Source: Natrialba hulunbeirensis JCM 10989 (GTDB taxonomy: Archaea; Halobacteriota; Halobacteria; Halobacteriales; Natrialbaceae). From it: a stretch of 64,000 nucleotides of DNA. The stretch's first letter is position 1; each line of letters starts with the position of its first letter. The notes beneath the pieces are model-generated. The model worked only from the letters and a program-made list of their open reading frames with translations. It was not told where the DNA came from and did no database searches. Shown in pieces: positions 52,195 to 61,136 of the stretch. The DNA lies in contig NZ_AOIM01000033.1 in NCBI RefSeq assembly GCF_000337575.1, forward strand, positions 46,874 to 110,873. Reading direction: 5' to 3'. Position numbers and translations under genes: made by a program.

Positions 52195-53163
52195 TTACAC
52201 AGGTGAGAGGTACCCCGAAATGGACGCTTCGTGATCCCAGTAGTCGGGATAGAAGTCGAAATCACGGTACTTTGCGGAGTACTTGAACTTCCCGTGACCG
52301 AGTACGCGGTACTGAGCCGGCGGCTCCAGCCCCATGCTGACGAAGCAATCGCGGATCTGGCAAACGAGGATGTGGCCGACGTGGCGACGGAACTGCTCCC
52401 GGGTAAAGCCCATCGGAAGGGTTTCGATCCGAGCGTCGGGCTCGCGATCGATTGGGTCCTCGCCCTCGATAGTTTTGTAGCCGTCGGGCTCGCTGTACAT
52501 CGTGTCGAGCCCGGAGACATCCGCGATCGTCAGATCAGTGAACGAAACGTCGGGGTCGAACTCGTCGTCGGTCTGGTCGGTACCGCCACCGATGAGTGAC
52601 CGAGCTTTGGCGACGAGTCCCTGGCCTTGGGCGTCGACGAGTTCCTGAATAGTGTCCTCGCCCAGTACCTCGACCGCTGGACGTTGCAGTTGCTCTTGAA
52701 TCGTGTCGAGATCTTCTTCGAGGTAGACGTTCTGTTTGTAGACGATGAACTCCTCGTTGTAGACCGCGTCGGGAATGTCGAGTACCGGCATCACGTCCGA
52801 TCGCTCGTGACTGGCCATCTGCTCGTACAGCGTCCCGAAGTACTCGTCGAAGGCCTCGTCCTCGAGGTCCAGAACGGCCATCAGGACGGCAGCGAGCCGG
52901 TCGGGGTTGTCGGGATTCGGAACGGTGTCGTAGCCTTCCTCGCGGTAGACGTGCCAGCGGGCGAAGCGGCGGGCCTGGGAGACGCTTTCGTCTTCTGCGA
53001 ACGTCCGCTGGGATGGATCATCAGGATATCCATCTTGAGCGTGCTGTTGAACGGTCCCATTTCGGGCGATTGCAACAGCGTGCTCAGTGCCGTTGTTATC
53101 AATAATATCTACCACAGCTAGGTCGTCATTTTCTCCGTGAATTGAGCCTTCCACAGAAATCAC
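52195..53163 (-). CDS. Uncharacterised partner of the DUF4157 protein
   Basis: The 322-residue protein starts with an ATG that overlaps the DUF4157 stop by 4 bp (ATGA), so the two are translated together. No domain was recognised. It is soluble and acidic, with a compact beginning (VEGSIHGENDDLAVVDI), a helical middle (RLAAVLMAVLDLEDEAF) and a C-terminal half containing TREQFRRHVGHILVCQIRDCF and aromatic-rich FDFYPDYWDHEA. It has no signal peptide or membrane helix. Given the position, it may be a chaperone, an immunity-like protein or a cargo. This is inference only. Confidence 0.65.
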   Translation of the reverse strand: MISVEGSIHGENDDLAVVDIIDNNGTEHAVAIARNGTVQQHAQDGYPDDPSQRTFAEDESVSQARRFARWHVYREEGYDTVPNPDNPDRLAAVLMAVLDLEDEAFDEYFGTLYEQMASHERSDVMPVLDIPDAVYNEEFIVYKQNVYLEEDLDTIQEQLQRPAVEVLGEDTIQELVDAQGQGLVAKARSLIGGGTDQTDDEFDPDVSFTDLTIADVSGLDTMYSEPDGYKTIEGEDPIDREPDARIETLPMGFTREQFRRHVGHILVCQIRDCFVSMGLEPPAQYRVLGHGKFKYSAKYRDFDFYPDYWDHEASISGYLSPV

Positions 53164-54362
53164 CGGACCATATTTCTGACCGAATCTAATGTTCCACCAC
53201 TTTCTTCGCTATCGTACTGCTCTTCCTCATCAGCCTCGTCCCCGAAGAACCGTTCTTTGGCACGGTCCCAGAGGCCTTTTGCACCGGCACCGGCGGCACC
53301 GACACCGACGGCCATCAGGCTCGCAGCCATCGCGGGGGCGGCCAGTTCCGGATTCATCGCAGTCTCGGAAAGCCCCTCCTGAAGGGCGGGTTCCATCCCT
53401 GCTCGGCCGAGCGCAATGGTCCCGGCTCCAATGCCCCCAGCGGCGAGGCCCGCAGCTTTCTGTCCCAGCCCGGAGTGGACCTCGTCCTCGAGGGAGGTCA
53501 GCGAGGACTGGGTCTGTTCGATGGTCTGACTGTTTTCACTGACCTGCTCGCGAAGTTCGCTGACCTCGTCGACGAGGTCACTGATTCCCTTGTAGTTGTT
53601 CTCGACGCTGACCTCAGCAGGTGTCCGCTGCACGTGTACGTCCGTCCCCATCCGATTGACCACCAGCGGGCCCTCACCGGAGAGCGCCTGTTCAGCCGCC
53701 TGATCCGCTTCCCGCTCGAGTTGCGGATCTGGATCAATCTCGAGATCAGCGCCCTCCTTGGGCATCATCGAGATGGACGCACCGCCGTTCTGCTGTTTGA
53801 CGTGCGCCAGCTCGTGGGCCAGCAGATGCTGGCCTTCCGGACTCTCGGTATCGTACTCGCCCGAGTTGAACACGATATCGTTCCCACAGGTGAACGCCTT
53901 CGCGTCGATCGCGTCGGCCGCTTCAGCCGCCCTCCCACCAGTATGAATCCGGACGTTCGAGAAGTCCGCGTCCATGCGGTCTTCGAGCGCCCGCTGGATC
54001 GGGCCGTCTAACGGCTTCCCTCCCTGGCCGAGCACATCGAGGACTGTACCGGGAACCTCGTCCTGCGTGGTGTCGGTTCCCTCGAGTGCACGCTGAATAT
54101 GCGCGTCCGGACCAGTTGGGAGCGGCTCGAACTCGGGTAGATTCGCCTCGACCATCGCATCGAATCCCTCGGGCCGGCCGGTCAGGGCGTTGATATCGTC
54201 ACCGATACCCTGATCGAACGCTGCGGTTCCGTCCAGTGGGCCGAGTCGACTCTTCGATCGAGTCGAACTCGAGGAGCGACGCTTGGCTTCTGACTCTGAC
54301 TTCGGAGACTTGTCGGAGTCGGTCGATGTCGATGCTCGCTTGCGTGTCCGTTTCCCTCCCAT
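53160..54362 (-). CDS. DUF4157 domain protein with HELAH zinc motif (eCIS-associated type)
   Basis: The 400-residue protein has a basic, Ser-rich N-tail (about 40 residues) and two related segments, IQRALEGTDTTQ (89-100) and IQRALEDRMDADF (122-134). The DUF4157 core follows, with NVRIH, GNDIVF, HLLAHELAHVKQQ (zinc motif 183-187) and EREADQAAEQ. A coiled coil (about 255-300) and a Gly/Ala-rich hydrophobic region (300-365) end in an acidic tail. DUF4157 is enriched in extracellular contractile injection system loci, where it heads cargo proteins. The C-terminal Gly/Ala region could be a membrane-active part. It heads a two-gene operon. Confidence 0.8.
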   Translation of the reverse strand: MGGKRTRKRASTSTDSDKSPKSESEAKRRSSSSTRSKSRLGPLDGTAAFDQGIGDDINALTGRPEGFDAMVEANLPEFEPLPTGPDAHIQRALEGTDTTQDEVPGTVLDVLGQGGKPLDGPIQRALEDRMDADFSNVRIHTGGRAAEAADAIDAKAFTCGNDIVFNSGEYDTESPEGQHLLAHELAHVKQQNGGASISMMPKEGADLEIDPDPQLEREADQAAEQALSGEGPLVVNRMGTDVHVQRTPAEVSVENNYKGISDLVDEVSELREQVSENSQTIEQTQSSLTSLEDEVHSGLGQKAAGLAAGGIGAGTIALGRAGMEPALQEGLSETAMNPELAAPAMAASLMAVGVGAAGAGAKGLWDRAKERFFGDEADEEEQYDSEESGGTLDSVRNMVR

Positions 54363-54625
54363 CTACCGACTCACCACGTTGGAGGTCGTGGATTGCCGGC
54401 AGTAAGTACCAGTCCAGCAACTCATTTTGTTAAAATTGAAACTAATAGTGCTTAATAGTTACTCTCGGACGTTCTGAAGCACCAGTCAGAATCTCCGCTT
54501 CGAGAGATGAATTTACGCATAGAGCCAACTCGAGTAAAGGCACCCGACACGTTGTAGCTACTGTTTGAAAGGGGAGAGTAGTATCGAACCAGCATATATT
54601 AGTAAAAAAGCAGCTAGTCGGTAGT
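54363..54625. promoter_or_regulatory. Divergent AT-rich promoter region of the DUF4157/ATPase module
   Basis: These 263 bp are visibly more AT-rich than the surroundings. A TATA box (CATATATTAG, 54593-54602) is about 30 bp before the ATPase ATG. An AT-rich block (54424-54462, TTTTGTTAAAATTG) may serve the opposite gene. A CCACG/CGTGG inverted repeat lies at 54374-54391, just before the DUF4157 start. Confidence 0.5.
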
Positions 54626-57046
54626 ATGTACGATCACGCTGGAGACCACCTGCAAGCCGAGTTCGATCGGCTCCAGTGGCTTTTCAAGCGACTACTGGCC
54701 GAACGCGATTCCCGGGGAGAAACACGGACGAGTGCCGGTCAATTCGTACCAGTTGCGTCGCGCATTCGCGCGGTCTCGAGCGGGGACGGAACCGTGACAG
54801 ACAGCGGTGGAGATCTCCGGGCCGAACTCGCGGCTCGCGCCGAACAGATCGACGCCGATGTGACGGCTTCCCGCGAAGCCGGTGTCGATCTTCCACTGGA
54901 GACGATCAAACGGGCGTTCGACCTCTCGCGGGCCGAGCTCGACGTGTTATTGATCGTCCTCGCACCGGAGTTCGATCGCTCGATCACGACGACATATGGG
55001 AAAATCTGTGGCGTGAACAGTGCCCAGTATCCGTCCATCGATCTTCTCGAACGGGTGCGCTGCTATCTCGGTGACGACTGCGAATGCGACGATCCGTCGG
55101 CTGAACACTCCGCGTTACTCTCTCCTTCATCACCGCTCTTCGAGTATGACCTCCTCGAGCGTACTCCACGAGATCCTGGGCGGCCCGCGAGTTTCGATAC
55201 GCTCACCGTCGACGACCGTATCGTCCGGTATCTCAAGGGTTACGATAGTCTCGGCCCTCCGCTCTCCGAGCATGTCACTATCGAGTCTCACGAGCGCACG
55301 CCCGAAGACCTCGTCTTTCCCGAGGAGACTGCCAACGTACTCGAGGGAATCGCTGCGCGCTCACGCGATTCCGATCGGCCGACGATCTACTACCTCTCGG
55401 GCGAGGACGGCACCGGTAAAGACCGACTCCCCGGTGCACTCACCGATCCGGAGACGCCGATTTTGCGTGCCGATGGCGCTGCCGTGCTCGAAAACGACCT
55501 GCTCACCCGTCTCTGTCGGGAAGCAGCCCTGCAGGATGCTGCGATCCATCTCGAGGGACTCGAGACGGTGACTGGACGGGACGACGGTCCGACCGTCGAC
55601 GACGGGGAAGAAACAATCACACCGTCGACTGCCGACGACTACCCCAGCATCGACGCGCTCGTCGAGCGCATGGACGACGCGCCCGGCGATGTTTTCCTGA
55701 GCTACACCGAGCCATGGACGCCCGACGTGAACCTCACGACGCACCGACTCGAGACCTGCGACTGTCCGTTCCCCGAGTACGAGACGCGTCTGGCCGTCTG
55801 GGAAGAGTACACCGCGGAGTTCGCCGACGAGACGCTTCCCGCGGTCCTCGCGACGAACTTCCGGCTTCCACAGCGTGACATCCGTCGCGCAGTGCGGACG
55901 GCGCGGTATCTCTGCCGAACTGATGGCGGGACGGGTGACCGTGACGAGGCTAACCGCGACGTGAGCGACGACTGCACCGACGCCCCCTTCGATCCCGTTG
56001 ACGGCGCACTCGAGCGCGAACACCTCTACGAGGCCTGCAAGCGCTACTCCGCGACCACACTCGAGTCCCTCGCGGAATCGCTCGAACCGGGCTACACCTG
56101 GGAGGATATCTCGCTCAACGACAAGCCGATGACCCACCTCCAGGAGCTGGCCGGACACCTCCAGTATCGTGGCCCAGTCACCAGCGAGTGGGGCTTTGGC
56201 GAACCTGGCAGCCGCGGCGACGGCATCGTGGCGCTCTTTTACGGGCAACCGGGGACCGGGAAGACGATGGCCGCCGAGATCATCGCGGCCGAGACCGGGC
56301 TCGATCTCTACCGCGTCGACCTCTCGCAGGTGATCAACAAGTACATCGGCGAAACGGAGAGTCGGCTGGCGACGCTGCTAGACGAGGCTGAACGATCGAA
56401 CGCGATTTTGCTGTTCGACGAAGCGGATGCCATCTTCGGCAAGCGCGCCGAAGTCACGGACGCGACGGACCGCTACGCCAACACGGAGATCAACTTCCTG
56501 CTCCAGCGACTCGAGTCGTTCGACGGTATCCTCTTACTGACGACGAACAAGGAGACGGGGATCGATCCGGCGTTCAAACGCCGCATCGACCACTCGATTC
56601 AGTTCGACAAACCGCAGGAACTCATCCGCCGCGAGCTCTGGCGGGACGCCTTCCCGGAGGGTGCGTCCGTCGACACCGAGACGTTCGATTACGAGTTCCT
56701 CGGGCGTATCGCCATCACGCCCGCACTGATCCGCAAGGTCGCGAAGTATGCTGCGTACATCGCTGCCACCCAGGCCCACGAGGGTCGGGTGTTCGAGGCT
56801 GGTAGTGCAAGCGCAGGCGCAGGTGCAGGTACAGGTCCGAACTCGCTCGCTGACGTGACGATCACCTTCGAACACGTCATCCTCGCTCTCCAGTACGCAC
56901 GCGAAGCGGGCGGTGGTGGCTTCGAGGTCGACTTCCGAGAGTACGACGATAAACGGCGCAGCTACGACAGCGCCAGCGTCGACCGCGACTGGCGAGCGGA
57001 ACTCAAACGGACGTACGGTGAGGAGTCAGCGGGAAAGGCGGAGTAA
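54626..57046 (+). CDS. Two-module AAA+ ATPase of the eCIS (Afp15/Pvc15-like) type
   Basis: The 806-residue protein has an N-terminal domain with RAFDLSRAELDVLLIVLAPEFDRS and YPSIDLLERV (90-145), characteristic of eCIS ATPases. A degenerate first AAA-like module (about 250-430) has GEDGTGKD but no clear Walker B. The active C-terminal AAA module has GQPGTGKT (540-547), ILLFDEADAIFG (594-605), sensor TTN (639-641) and an FKRRI arginine region. In eCIS loci such ATPases sit next to the tube and baseplate genes and probably act in assembly. Here the neighbours are the DUF4157 pair, divergently transcribed. ATG start is supported by a TATA box at -30. Confidence 0.85.
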   Translation: MYDHAGDHLQAEFDRLQWLFKRLLAERDSRGETRTSAGQFVPVASRIRAVSSGDGTVTDSGGDLRAELAARAEQIDADVTASREAGVDLPLETIKRAFDLSRAELDVLLIVLAPEFDRSITTTYGKICGVNSAQYPSIDLLERVRCYLGDDCECDDPSAEHSALLSPSSPLFEYDLLERTPRDPGRPASFDTLTVDDRIVRYLKGYDSLGPPLSEHVTIESHERTPEDLVFPEETANVLEGIAARSRDSDRPTIYYLSGEDGTGKDRLPGALTDPETPILRADGAAVLENDLLTRLCREAALQDAAIHLEGLETVTGRDDGPTVDDGEETITPSTADDYPSIDALVERMDDAPGDVFLSYTEPWTPDVNLTTHRLETCDCPFPEYETRLAVWEEYTAEFADETLPAVLATNFRLPQRDIRRAVRTARYLCRTDGGTGDRDEANRDVSDDCTDAPFDPVDGALEREHLYEACKRYSATTLESLAESLEPGYTWEDISLNDKPMTHLQELAGHLQYRGPVTSEWGFGEPGSRGDGIVALFYGQPGTGKTMAAEIIAAETGLDLYRVDLSQVINKYIGETESRLATLLDEAERSNAILLFDEADAIFGKRAEVTDATDRYANTEINFLLQRLESFDGILLLTTNKETGIDPAFKRRIDHSIQFDKPQELIRRELWRDAFPEGASVDTETFDYEFLGRIAITPALIRKVAKYAAYIAATQAHEGRVFEAGSASAGAGAGTGPNSLADVTITFEHVILALQYAREAGGGGFEVDFREYDDKRRSYDSASVDRDWRAELKRTYGEESAGKAE

Positions 57047-57114
57047 CAATCCTCTGTCGAGTGATAGAACAAAACGGAGAGACAGCGGCTCGCTACCAGC
57101 AGAACGGGTCTCGC

Positions 57115-58398
57115 TTACGTCCCGTGGTCCCAGGAGTCCATGTACTCGTGCTGGGTGTCCGTCAGCGAATCGAACTCGACGCCGTCGGCTGCGAGTTTGA
57201 TCTCGGCGATCTCCTTGTCGAGTTCGTCCGGTACGTCGTGGACACCGGCATCGTAGGCGTCGCCGTTGTCGACGAGTTCGCGCACACAGGCCGCCTGCAC
57301 GCCGAACGACTGGTCCATGACCTCGACCGGGTGGCCGAGCGAGACCGGCGCGGCGAGGTTGACGAGGCGACCCTCGGCGATGACGTTGAGGCGACGGCCG
57401 TCGTCCATCTCGTAGGCTTCGACGCCGTCACGGGCCTCGTAACGGTCCGTTGCGAGGTCATCAAGCGCATCGAGGTCGATTTCGATGTCGAAGTGGCCCG
57501 CGTTGGCGAGCAAGACGCCGTCTTGCATCTTCTCGAAGTGCTCCTCGACGATGACGTCGCGGTTGCCCGTCGTCGTCAGGAAGACGTCACCAACTTCGGC
57601 GGCCTCGGCCATCGGCATGACCTCGTAGCCCTCCATGTGGGCCTCGAGTGCGCGGCGTGGCTCGACCTCGGTGACGATGACGTTCGCGTTCTGGCCCGCG
57701 GCCTTCTTTGCGACGCCCTTGCCACAGTAGCCGTAGCCCGCGACGACGACGTTCTTGCCGGCCCACGAGAGGTTCGTAGTCATCGCGATCGACGCGAGAG
57801 AAGACTCGCCGGTGCCGTGGACGTTGTCGAACAGGCGCTTCATCGGCGTGTCGTTCACGGCGAAGACCGGGTAGTCAAGCGCCCCGTCGTCGTCCATCGC
57901 GCGCAGGCGGTGGACACCGGTGGTGGTCTCCTCGGCACCGCCGATGATGCCGTCGATGAGTTCGGGGTAGTCCTCGTGGATAGCGGCGACGAGGTCCATA
58001 CCGTCGTCGACGGTGATGGTCGGTTCGTGGGCGATGACGGCCTCGATGGCGTCGTAGTACTCCTCGTCGTCGACGCCGCGTTTGGCGTAGCTCGTGATGT
58101 TGTCGTGAGCATCGAGCGCAGCGCTGACGTCGTCGTGGGTCGACAGTGGGTTGCAGCCCGTTACTGCGACCTCGGCACCGCCCTCGGCGAGGGTTTCGAC
58201 GAGAATCGCCGTTTTCGCTTCGACGTGCATCGCCATCGCGATGCGCTCGCCGTCGAACGGTTTGTCGGCGACGAACTCCTCGCGGACGGACTCGAGGATG
58301 GGCATGTGTTGAGTTGCCCAGTCCATCTTCCGACGGCCGTCCTCGCGGGCCTCGTCGGCGTCGTCCAGCTGTTCGCTGATCGGCGGATAGTCGCTCAT
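57115..58398 (-). CDS. ahcY: Adenosylhomocysteinase
   Basis: The start MSDYPPISEQ at 58398 is nine codons inside the longest frame. The 427 residues carry the NAD-binding GYGYCGKGVA, the catalytic-domain HVEAKTAILVETL and TGCNPLSTHDDV, NVHGTGESSLASI and the C-terminal QAACVRELV. It splits S-adenosylhomocysteine into homocysteine and adenosine. An MTA/SAH deaminase-type enzyme 1.3 kb away may offer a parallel route. Confidence 0.95.
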   Translation of the reverse strand: MSDYPPISEQLDDADEAREDGRRKMDWATQHMPILESVREEFVADKPFDGERIAMAMHVEAKTAILVETLAEGGAEVAVTGCNPLSTHDDVSAALDAHDNITSYAKRGVDDEEYYDAIEAVIAHEPTITVDDGMDLVAAIHEDYPELIDGIIGGAEETTTGVHRLRAMDDDGALDYPVFAVNDTPMKRLFDNVHGTGESSLASIAMTTNLSWAGKNVVVAGYGYCGKGVAKKAAGQNANVIVTEVEPRRALEAHMEGYEVMPMAEAAEVGDVFLTTTGNRDVIVEEHFEKMQDGVLLANAGHFDIEIDLDALDDLATDRYEARDGVEAYEMDDGRRLNVIAEGRLVNLAAPVSLGHPVEVMDQSFGVQAACVRELVDNGDAYDAGVHDVPDELDKEIAEIKLAADGVEFDSLTDTQHEYMDSWDHGT

Positions 58399-58772
58399 AG
58401 CTTGACTGAGTGCGACAGGGGCCAAAACCCTACCGAAGCGAGAACGAGGGTTGGGCTGGAAGTAGCTGCATCGGAGCCCCCAATTGATCGTTCCTACTGG
58501 TGGGGGCGTCGTGGAAATCGGGTCAAAACGGTGGAGTCGGCCGCAGTGGTTCGTCGGTGGTGTGGTTGCGCTGCCACGAATCGTTCGACGGCAGCGACGA
58601 TGACCGCTGCGACCGGTCCTGCGCCCGGCGACGGCGAGGGCGAGCGATGGGTTGGGTGGGGTGCCTCTGAAACACCGTGTGGGTGCCGTCGGCCGGTGGC
58701 AGGCTCCGAATAGTGTAGGTAGTTTCGTCAGATCGCCAGTCAGGTAGTCAATACTCCGGTGTAGAGCGGGTG
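58399..58772. other. 374-bp stretch without a gene
   Basis: No ORF with convincing coding character is seen; the long plus-strand frame through this part is a shadow of ahcY continuing into non-coding sequence. The promoter of ahcY probably lies at its left end. Confidence 0.5.
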
Positions 58773-59567
58773 TTAGTTGCTGCCGTTAGCGTTCCCGTTC
58801 GCGTGGCCAGGTGGCCCGCTACTCGAGTTGGCGCTGTCGGTACTGTCGGTGCTGTCGGCGTCCTCGTCGTCGCCATCATCGTCACTGTCGGCGTCAGTGG
58901 CTGGGCCAGCGTGCGCTGGTGGGCCCTGGGAGCTGCTGTTGGCGTCATCGCCATCGTCGTCGGCGTTGTCAGGGCCAGCGTGGGCTGGTGGGCCCTGACT
59001 GCCGTTCTCGTCGTCACCGCCCGGACCCGCGTGGGCTGGCGGGCCAGCGTGGTCAGGCGCGTTGCCAGGGTTGTTCTCGGTGACGAAGCTCGAAACGAGG
59101 TGGCCGAGTGGTCCGTCAGTCTCGTTCTGGTGGTCTGCGACGAACGCCGAGACGAGCGAGCCGAAGTTGCTGTGTTCGGGCTCGTCCGCCTCACCCTCGT
59201 CGCCGACGAGCGTCTCGGTCGTCGAGACCGACTCGTTGCCGACTGCGGCGGCGAACTCGACCTCGATCGATTCGTTGCCCTCAGGGGCGTCGAACGTCTG
59301 CTCGCCGCTGACGTTCGTGTACGTGCCGGCAGCCGCGTACGACTGGCTCTCATTGACGGGCTTGACGGTCAGGTTCATTTCCTCGACCGTTGTCTCGTTA
59401 TCGGTGACGGTGACGGTCACCGACTCGTCTTGCGAGACGTCGATTCCGAGACCCGCGTCCGAGTCGTTGGCGGCCGGTTCTGCTGCGATAACCGCGCCTG
59501 GGAGGGCGACGACGGACAGGATCAACAGGGCTGCCATCGTCACTGCGGTGGATTGGTGACTACTCAT
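58773..59567 (-). CDS. Secreted low-complexity protein with GPPAHAGP repeats
   Basis: The start at 59567 gives MSSHQSTAVTMAALLI, a Sec signal peptide cleaved near PGAVIAAEPA, with no lipobox. A beta-rich part with many potential N-glycosylation sites (NDS, NETT, NLT, NES, NVS) covers residues 40-125. The C-terminal half has GPPAHAGP three times (one preceded by DHA) and a GPPGHANG variant, separated by Asp/Asn/Ser-rich spacers. It ends in Asn/Gly/Ser. No PGF-CTERM is present. It may be an extracellular or cell-wall protein of unknown role. Confidence 0.65.
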   Translation of the reverse strand: MSSHQSTAVTMAALLILSVVALPGAVIAAEPAANDSDAGLGIDVSQDESVTVTVTDNETTVEEMNLTVKPVNESQSYAAAGTYTNVSGEQTFDAPEGNESIEVEFAAAVGNESVSTTETLVGDEGEADEPEHSNFGSLVSAFVADHQNETDGPLGHLVSSFVTENNPGNAPDHAGPPAHAGPGGDDENGSQGPPAHAGPDNADDDGDDANSSSQGPPAHAGPATDADSDDDGDDEDADSTDSTDSANSSSGPPGHANGNANGSN

Positions 59568-59660
59568 TGCAAGTCGAGACATTCAGAAAGACACGAATAA
59601 ACCCCGCCGGCAGTTCTGGGTCGTTCGTGTTATTTTGGATTGCATAACACCGGTTGAGAA

Positions 59661-59677
59661 TAGTTTATAACGTTTAT
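59661..59677 (-). promoter_or_regulatory. TATA-like element upstream of the secreted repeat protein
   Basis: On the minus strand ATAAACGTTATAAAC contains TTATAAAC, a good TATA box. It is about 95 bp before the assumed ATG, so the transcript would have a leader of about 65 nt, or the start is further upstream. Confidence 0.35.
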
Positions 59678-59720
59678 CGTCTCTTCTGAGTGTTCAGATT
59701 CCGTAAGCGTTCGAGACGGT

Positions 59721-61019
59721 TCAGGCCTCTGCGCGATCGATAAGCGCCGTGGCGTGCTCGTGGGCTCGCTCGCGAACTGCGTCCTCGTCGAGCGTCGTAA
59801 CCTCACGGTCGCGCATGAGCACCTGTCCGTCACAGATCGTGTGGCGAACGTCGGCCGCCGCGACCGCGTAGGCGAGGTGGCTCACCAGGTCGTGGGCCGG
59901 CGTCAAGTGTGGCTTCTCGAGATCGATCACTGCAAGATCGGCGGGCGCGCCGACTTCCAGTCGACCGGTGTCGATACCGATGGCGTCCGCGGTCGCGTGG
60001 GTGAGCAGTTCCGAGACCGACTCGGCCGAGACCGCGCTCGCGTCCTCGGCTGCGAGTTTGCCGATCATGGCCGCGTCGCGGGCCTCGTCGAGTAGCGACA
60101 GGTCGTTGTTCGAAGCTGCGCCGTCGGTGCCGAGACCGACCGAAACACCGGCGTCGAGCATTCGCTGAACCGGTGCCATGCCGCTCGCCAGTTTCATGTT
60201 CGAAGCCGGACAGTGGATGACGCTCGTCCCCGCCTCTGCGAGCAGGCTGATCTCGCTCTCGTCGACGTGGACGCCGTGGGCGACGAAGTCCTCGGACTCG
60301 AGCATCCCCTTCTCTGCAGCGTAGGCGAGCGGGCGCATCCCGTGTTCCTCGACGATCGGTGCGACCTCGTCCGCCGTCTCGTTCGCGTGGTAGTGGACCG
60401 GCACGCCCGCCTCGCGCGCCTTCGGGACGAACTCGTCCAGATACTCCTCGCCGACCGTGGTCAGCGAGTGGGGCATGAACGCCGTCGAGATGCGGCCGTC
60501 CGCCATCCCGTCGAGGTCGCGCGCGACGTCGATGCTCGTCTGCGCATCTTCACGAGCCGCCTCGTCGTCGGCTGCAACAGTGACGACGCCGTGGCCGAGA
60601 CGGGCACGGAGCCCCGCCGTTTCGACTGCATCCGCGATTTCGGGAACCTCGAAATACATGTCCGCGAAGGCGGTGGTTCCCGATTTGATCATCTCGAGTA
60701 ACCCCAGTTCCGCGCCGGCGTGAACGTCCTCGGGAGTCAGTTCGGCCTCGGCGGGCCAGATGTCCTCCTGCAGCCAGGCGTCGAGCGTCTTGTCGTCGGC
60801 GTAGCCACGCAGCAGGGTCATCGCGACGTGACAGTGGCCGTTGACGAATCCGGGCGTCACGAGTGCGTTCGCGGCGTCGAGCGTCTCGTCGCCGGCACCC
60901 GAGAGATCGTCGCCAACCTCGAGAATCTCGCCCGCATCCTGATCGATCAGTACGTCCGCACGCGTCACCGTCGCATCCGGGAGGAGCACCCGCCCGTCTG
61001 TGATCGCAAGCGTCGCCAT
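59721..61019 (-). CDS. MTA/SAH deaminase-type amidohydrolase
   Basis: The start MATLAITDGRVLLPD at 61019 is 38 codons inside the longest frame. The 432-residue TIM-barrel amidohydrolase has the metal ligands GHCHVAM, VHYHANET, AHGVHVDESE and GLGTDGAASNN. Substrate specificity of this family includes 5-methylthioadenosine, SAH, 5'-deoxyadenosine and guanine-like compounds. It lies two genes from ahcY, consistent with removal of SAM by-products. Confidence 0.85.
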   Translation of the reverse strand: MATLAITDGRVLLPDATVTRADVLIDQDAGEILEVGDDLSGAGDETLDAANALVTPGFVNGHCHVAMTLLRGYADDKTLDAWLQEDIWPAEAELTPEDVHAGAELGLLEMIKSGTTAFADMYFEVPEIADAVETAGLRARLGHGVVTVAADDEAAREDAQTSIDVARDLDGMADGRISTAFMPHSLTTVGEEYLDEFVPKAREAGVPVHYHANETADEVAPIVEEHGMRPLAYAAEKGMLESEDFVAHGVHVDESEISLLAEAGTSVIHCPASNMKLASGMAPVQRMLDAGVSVGLGTDGAASNNDLSLLDEARDAAMIGKLAAEDASAVSAESVSELLTHATADAIGIDTGRLEVGAPADLAVIDLEKPHLTPAHDLVSHLAYAVAAADVRHTICDGQVLMRDREVTTLDEDAVRERAHEHATALIDRAEA

Positions 61020-61136
61020 GCTCGACTGTTTCGCAGTCGAGCGTGTTAGCGTGTCGGTTGTCGGTTGCGAGCGGGCGGCCAGGTCGCCAGCCCGAACCAC
61101 GATTGCGTTATGTCTCCCACGGCAACGTTCCACCCG

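Noticed and set aside
57061-58713. 550-residue ORF antisense to ahcY
   Set aside because: Composition (Val/Asp/Arg runs) is that of an antisense shadow; ahcY on the other strand is unambiguous.
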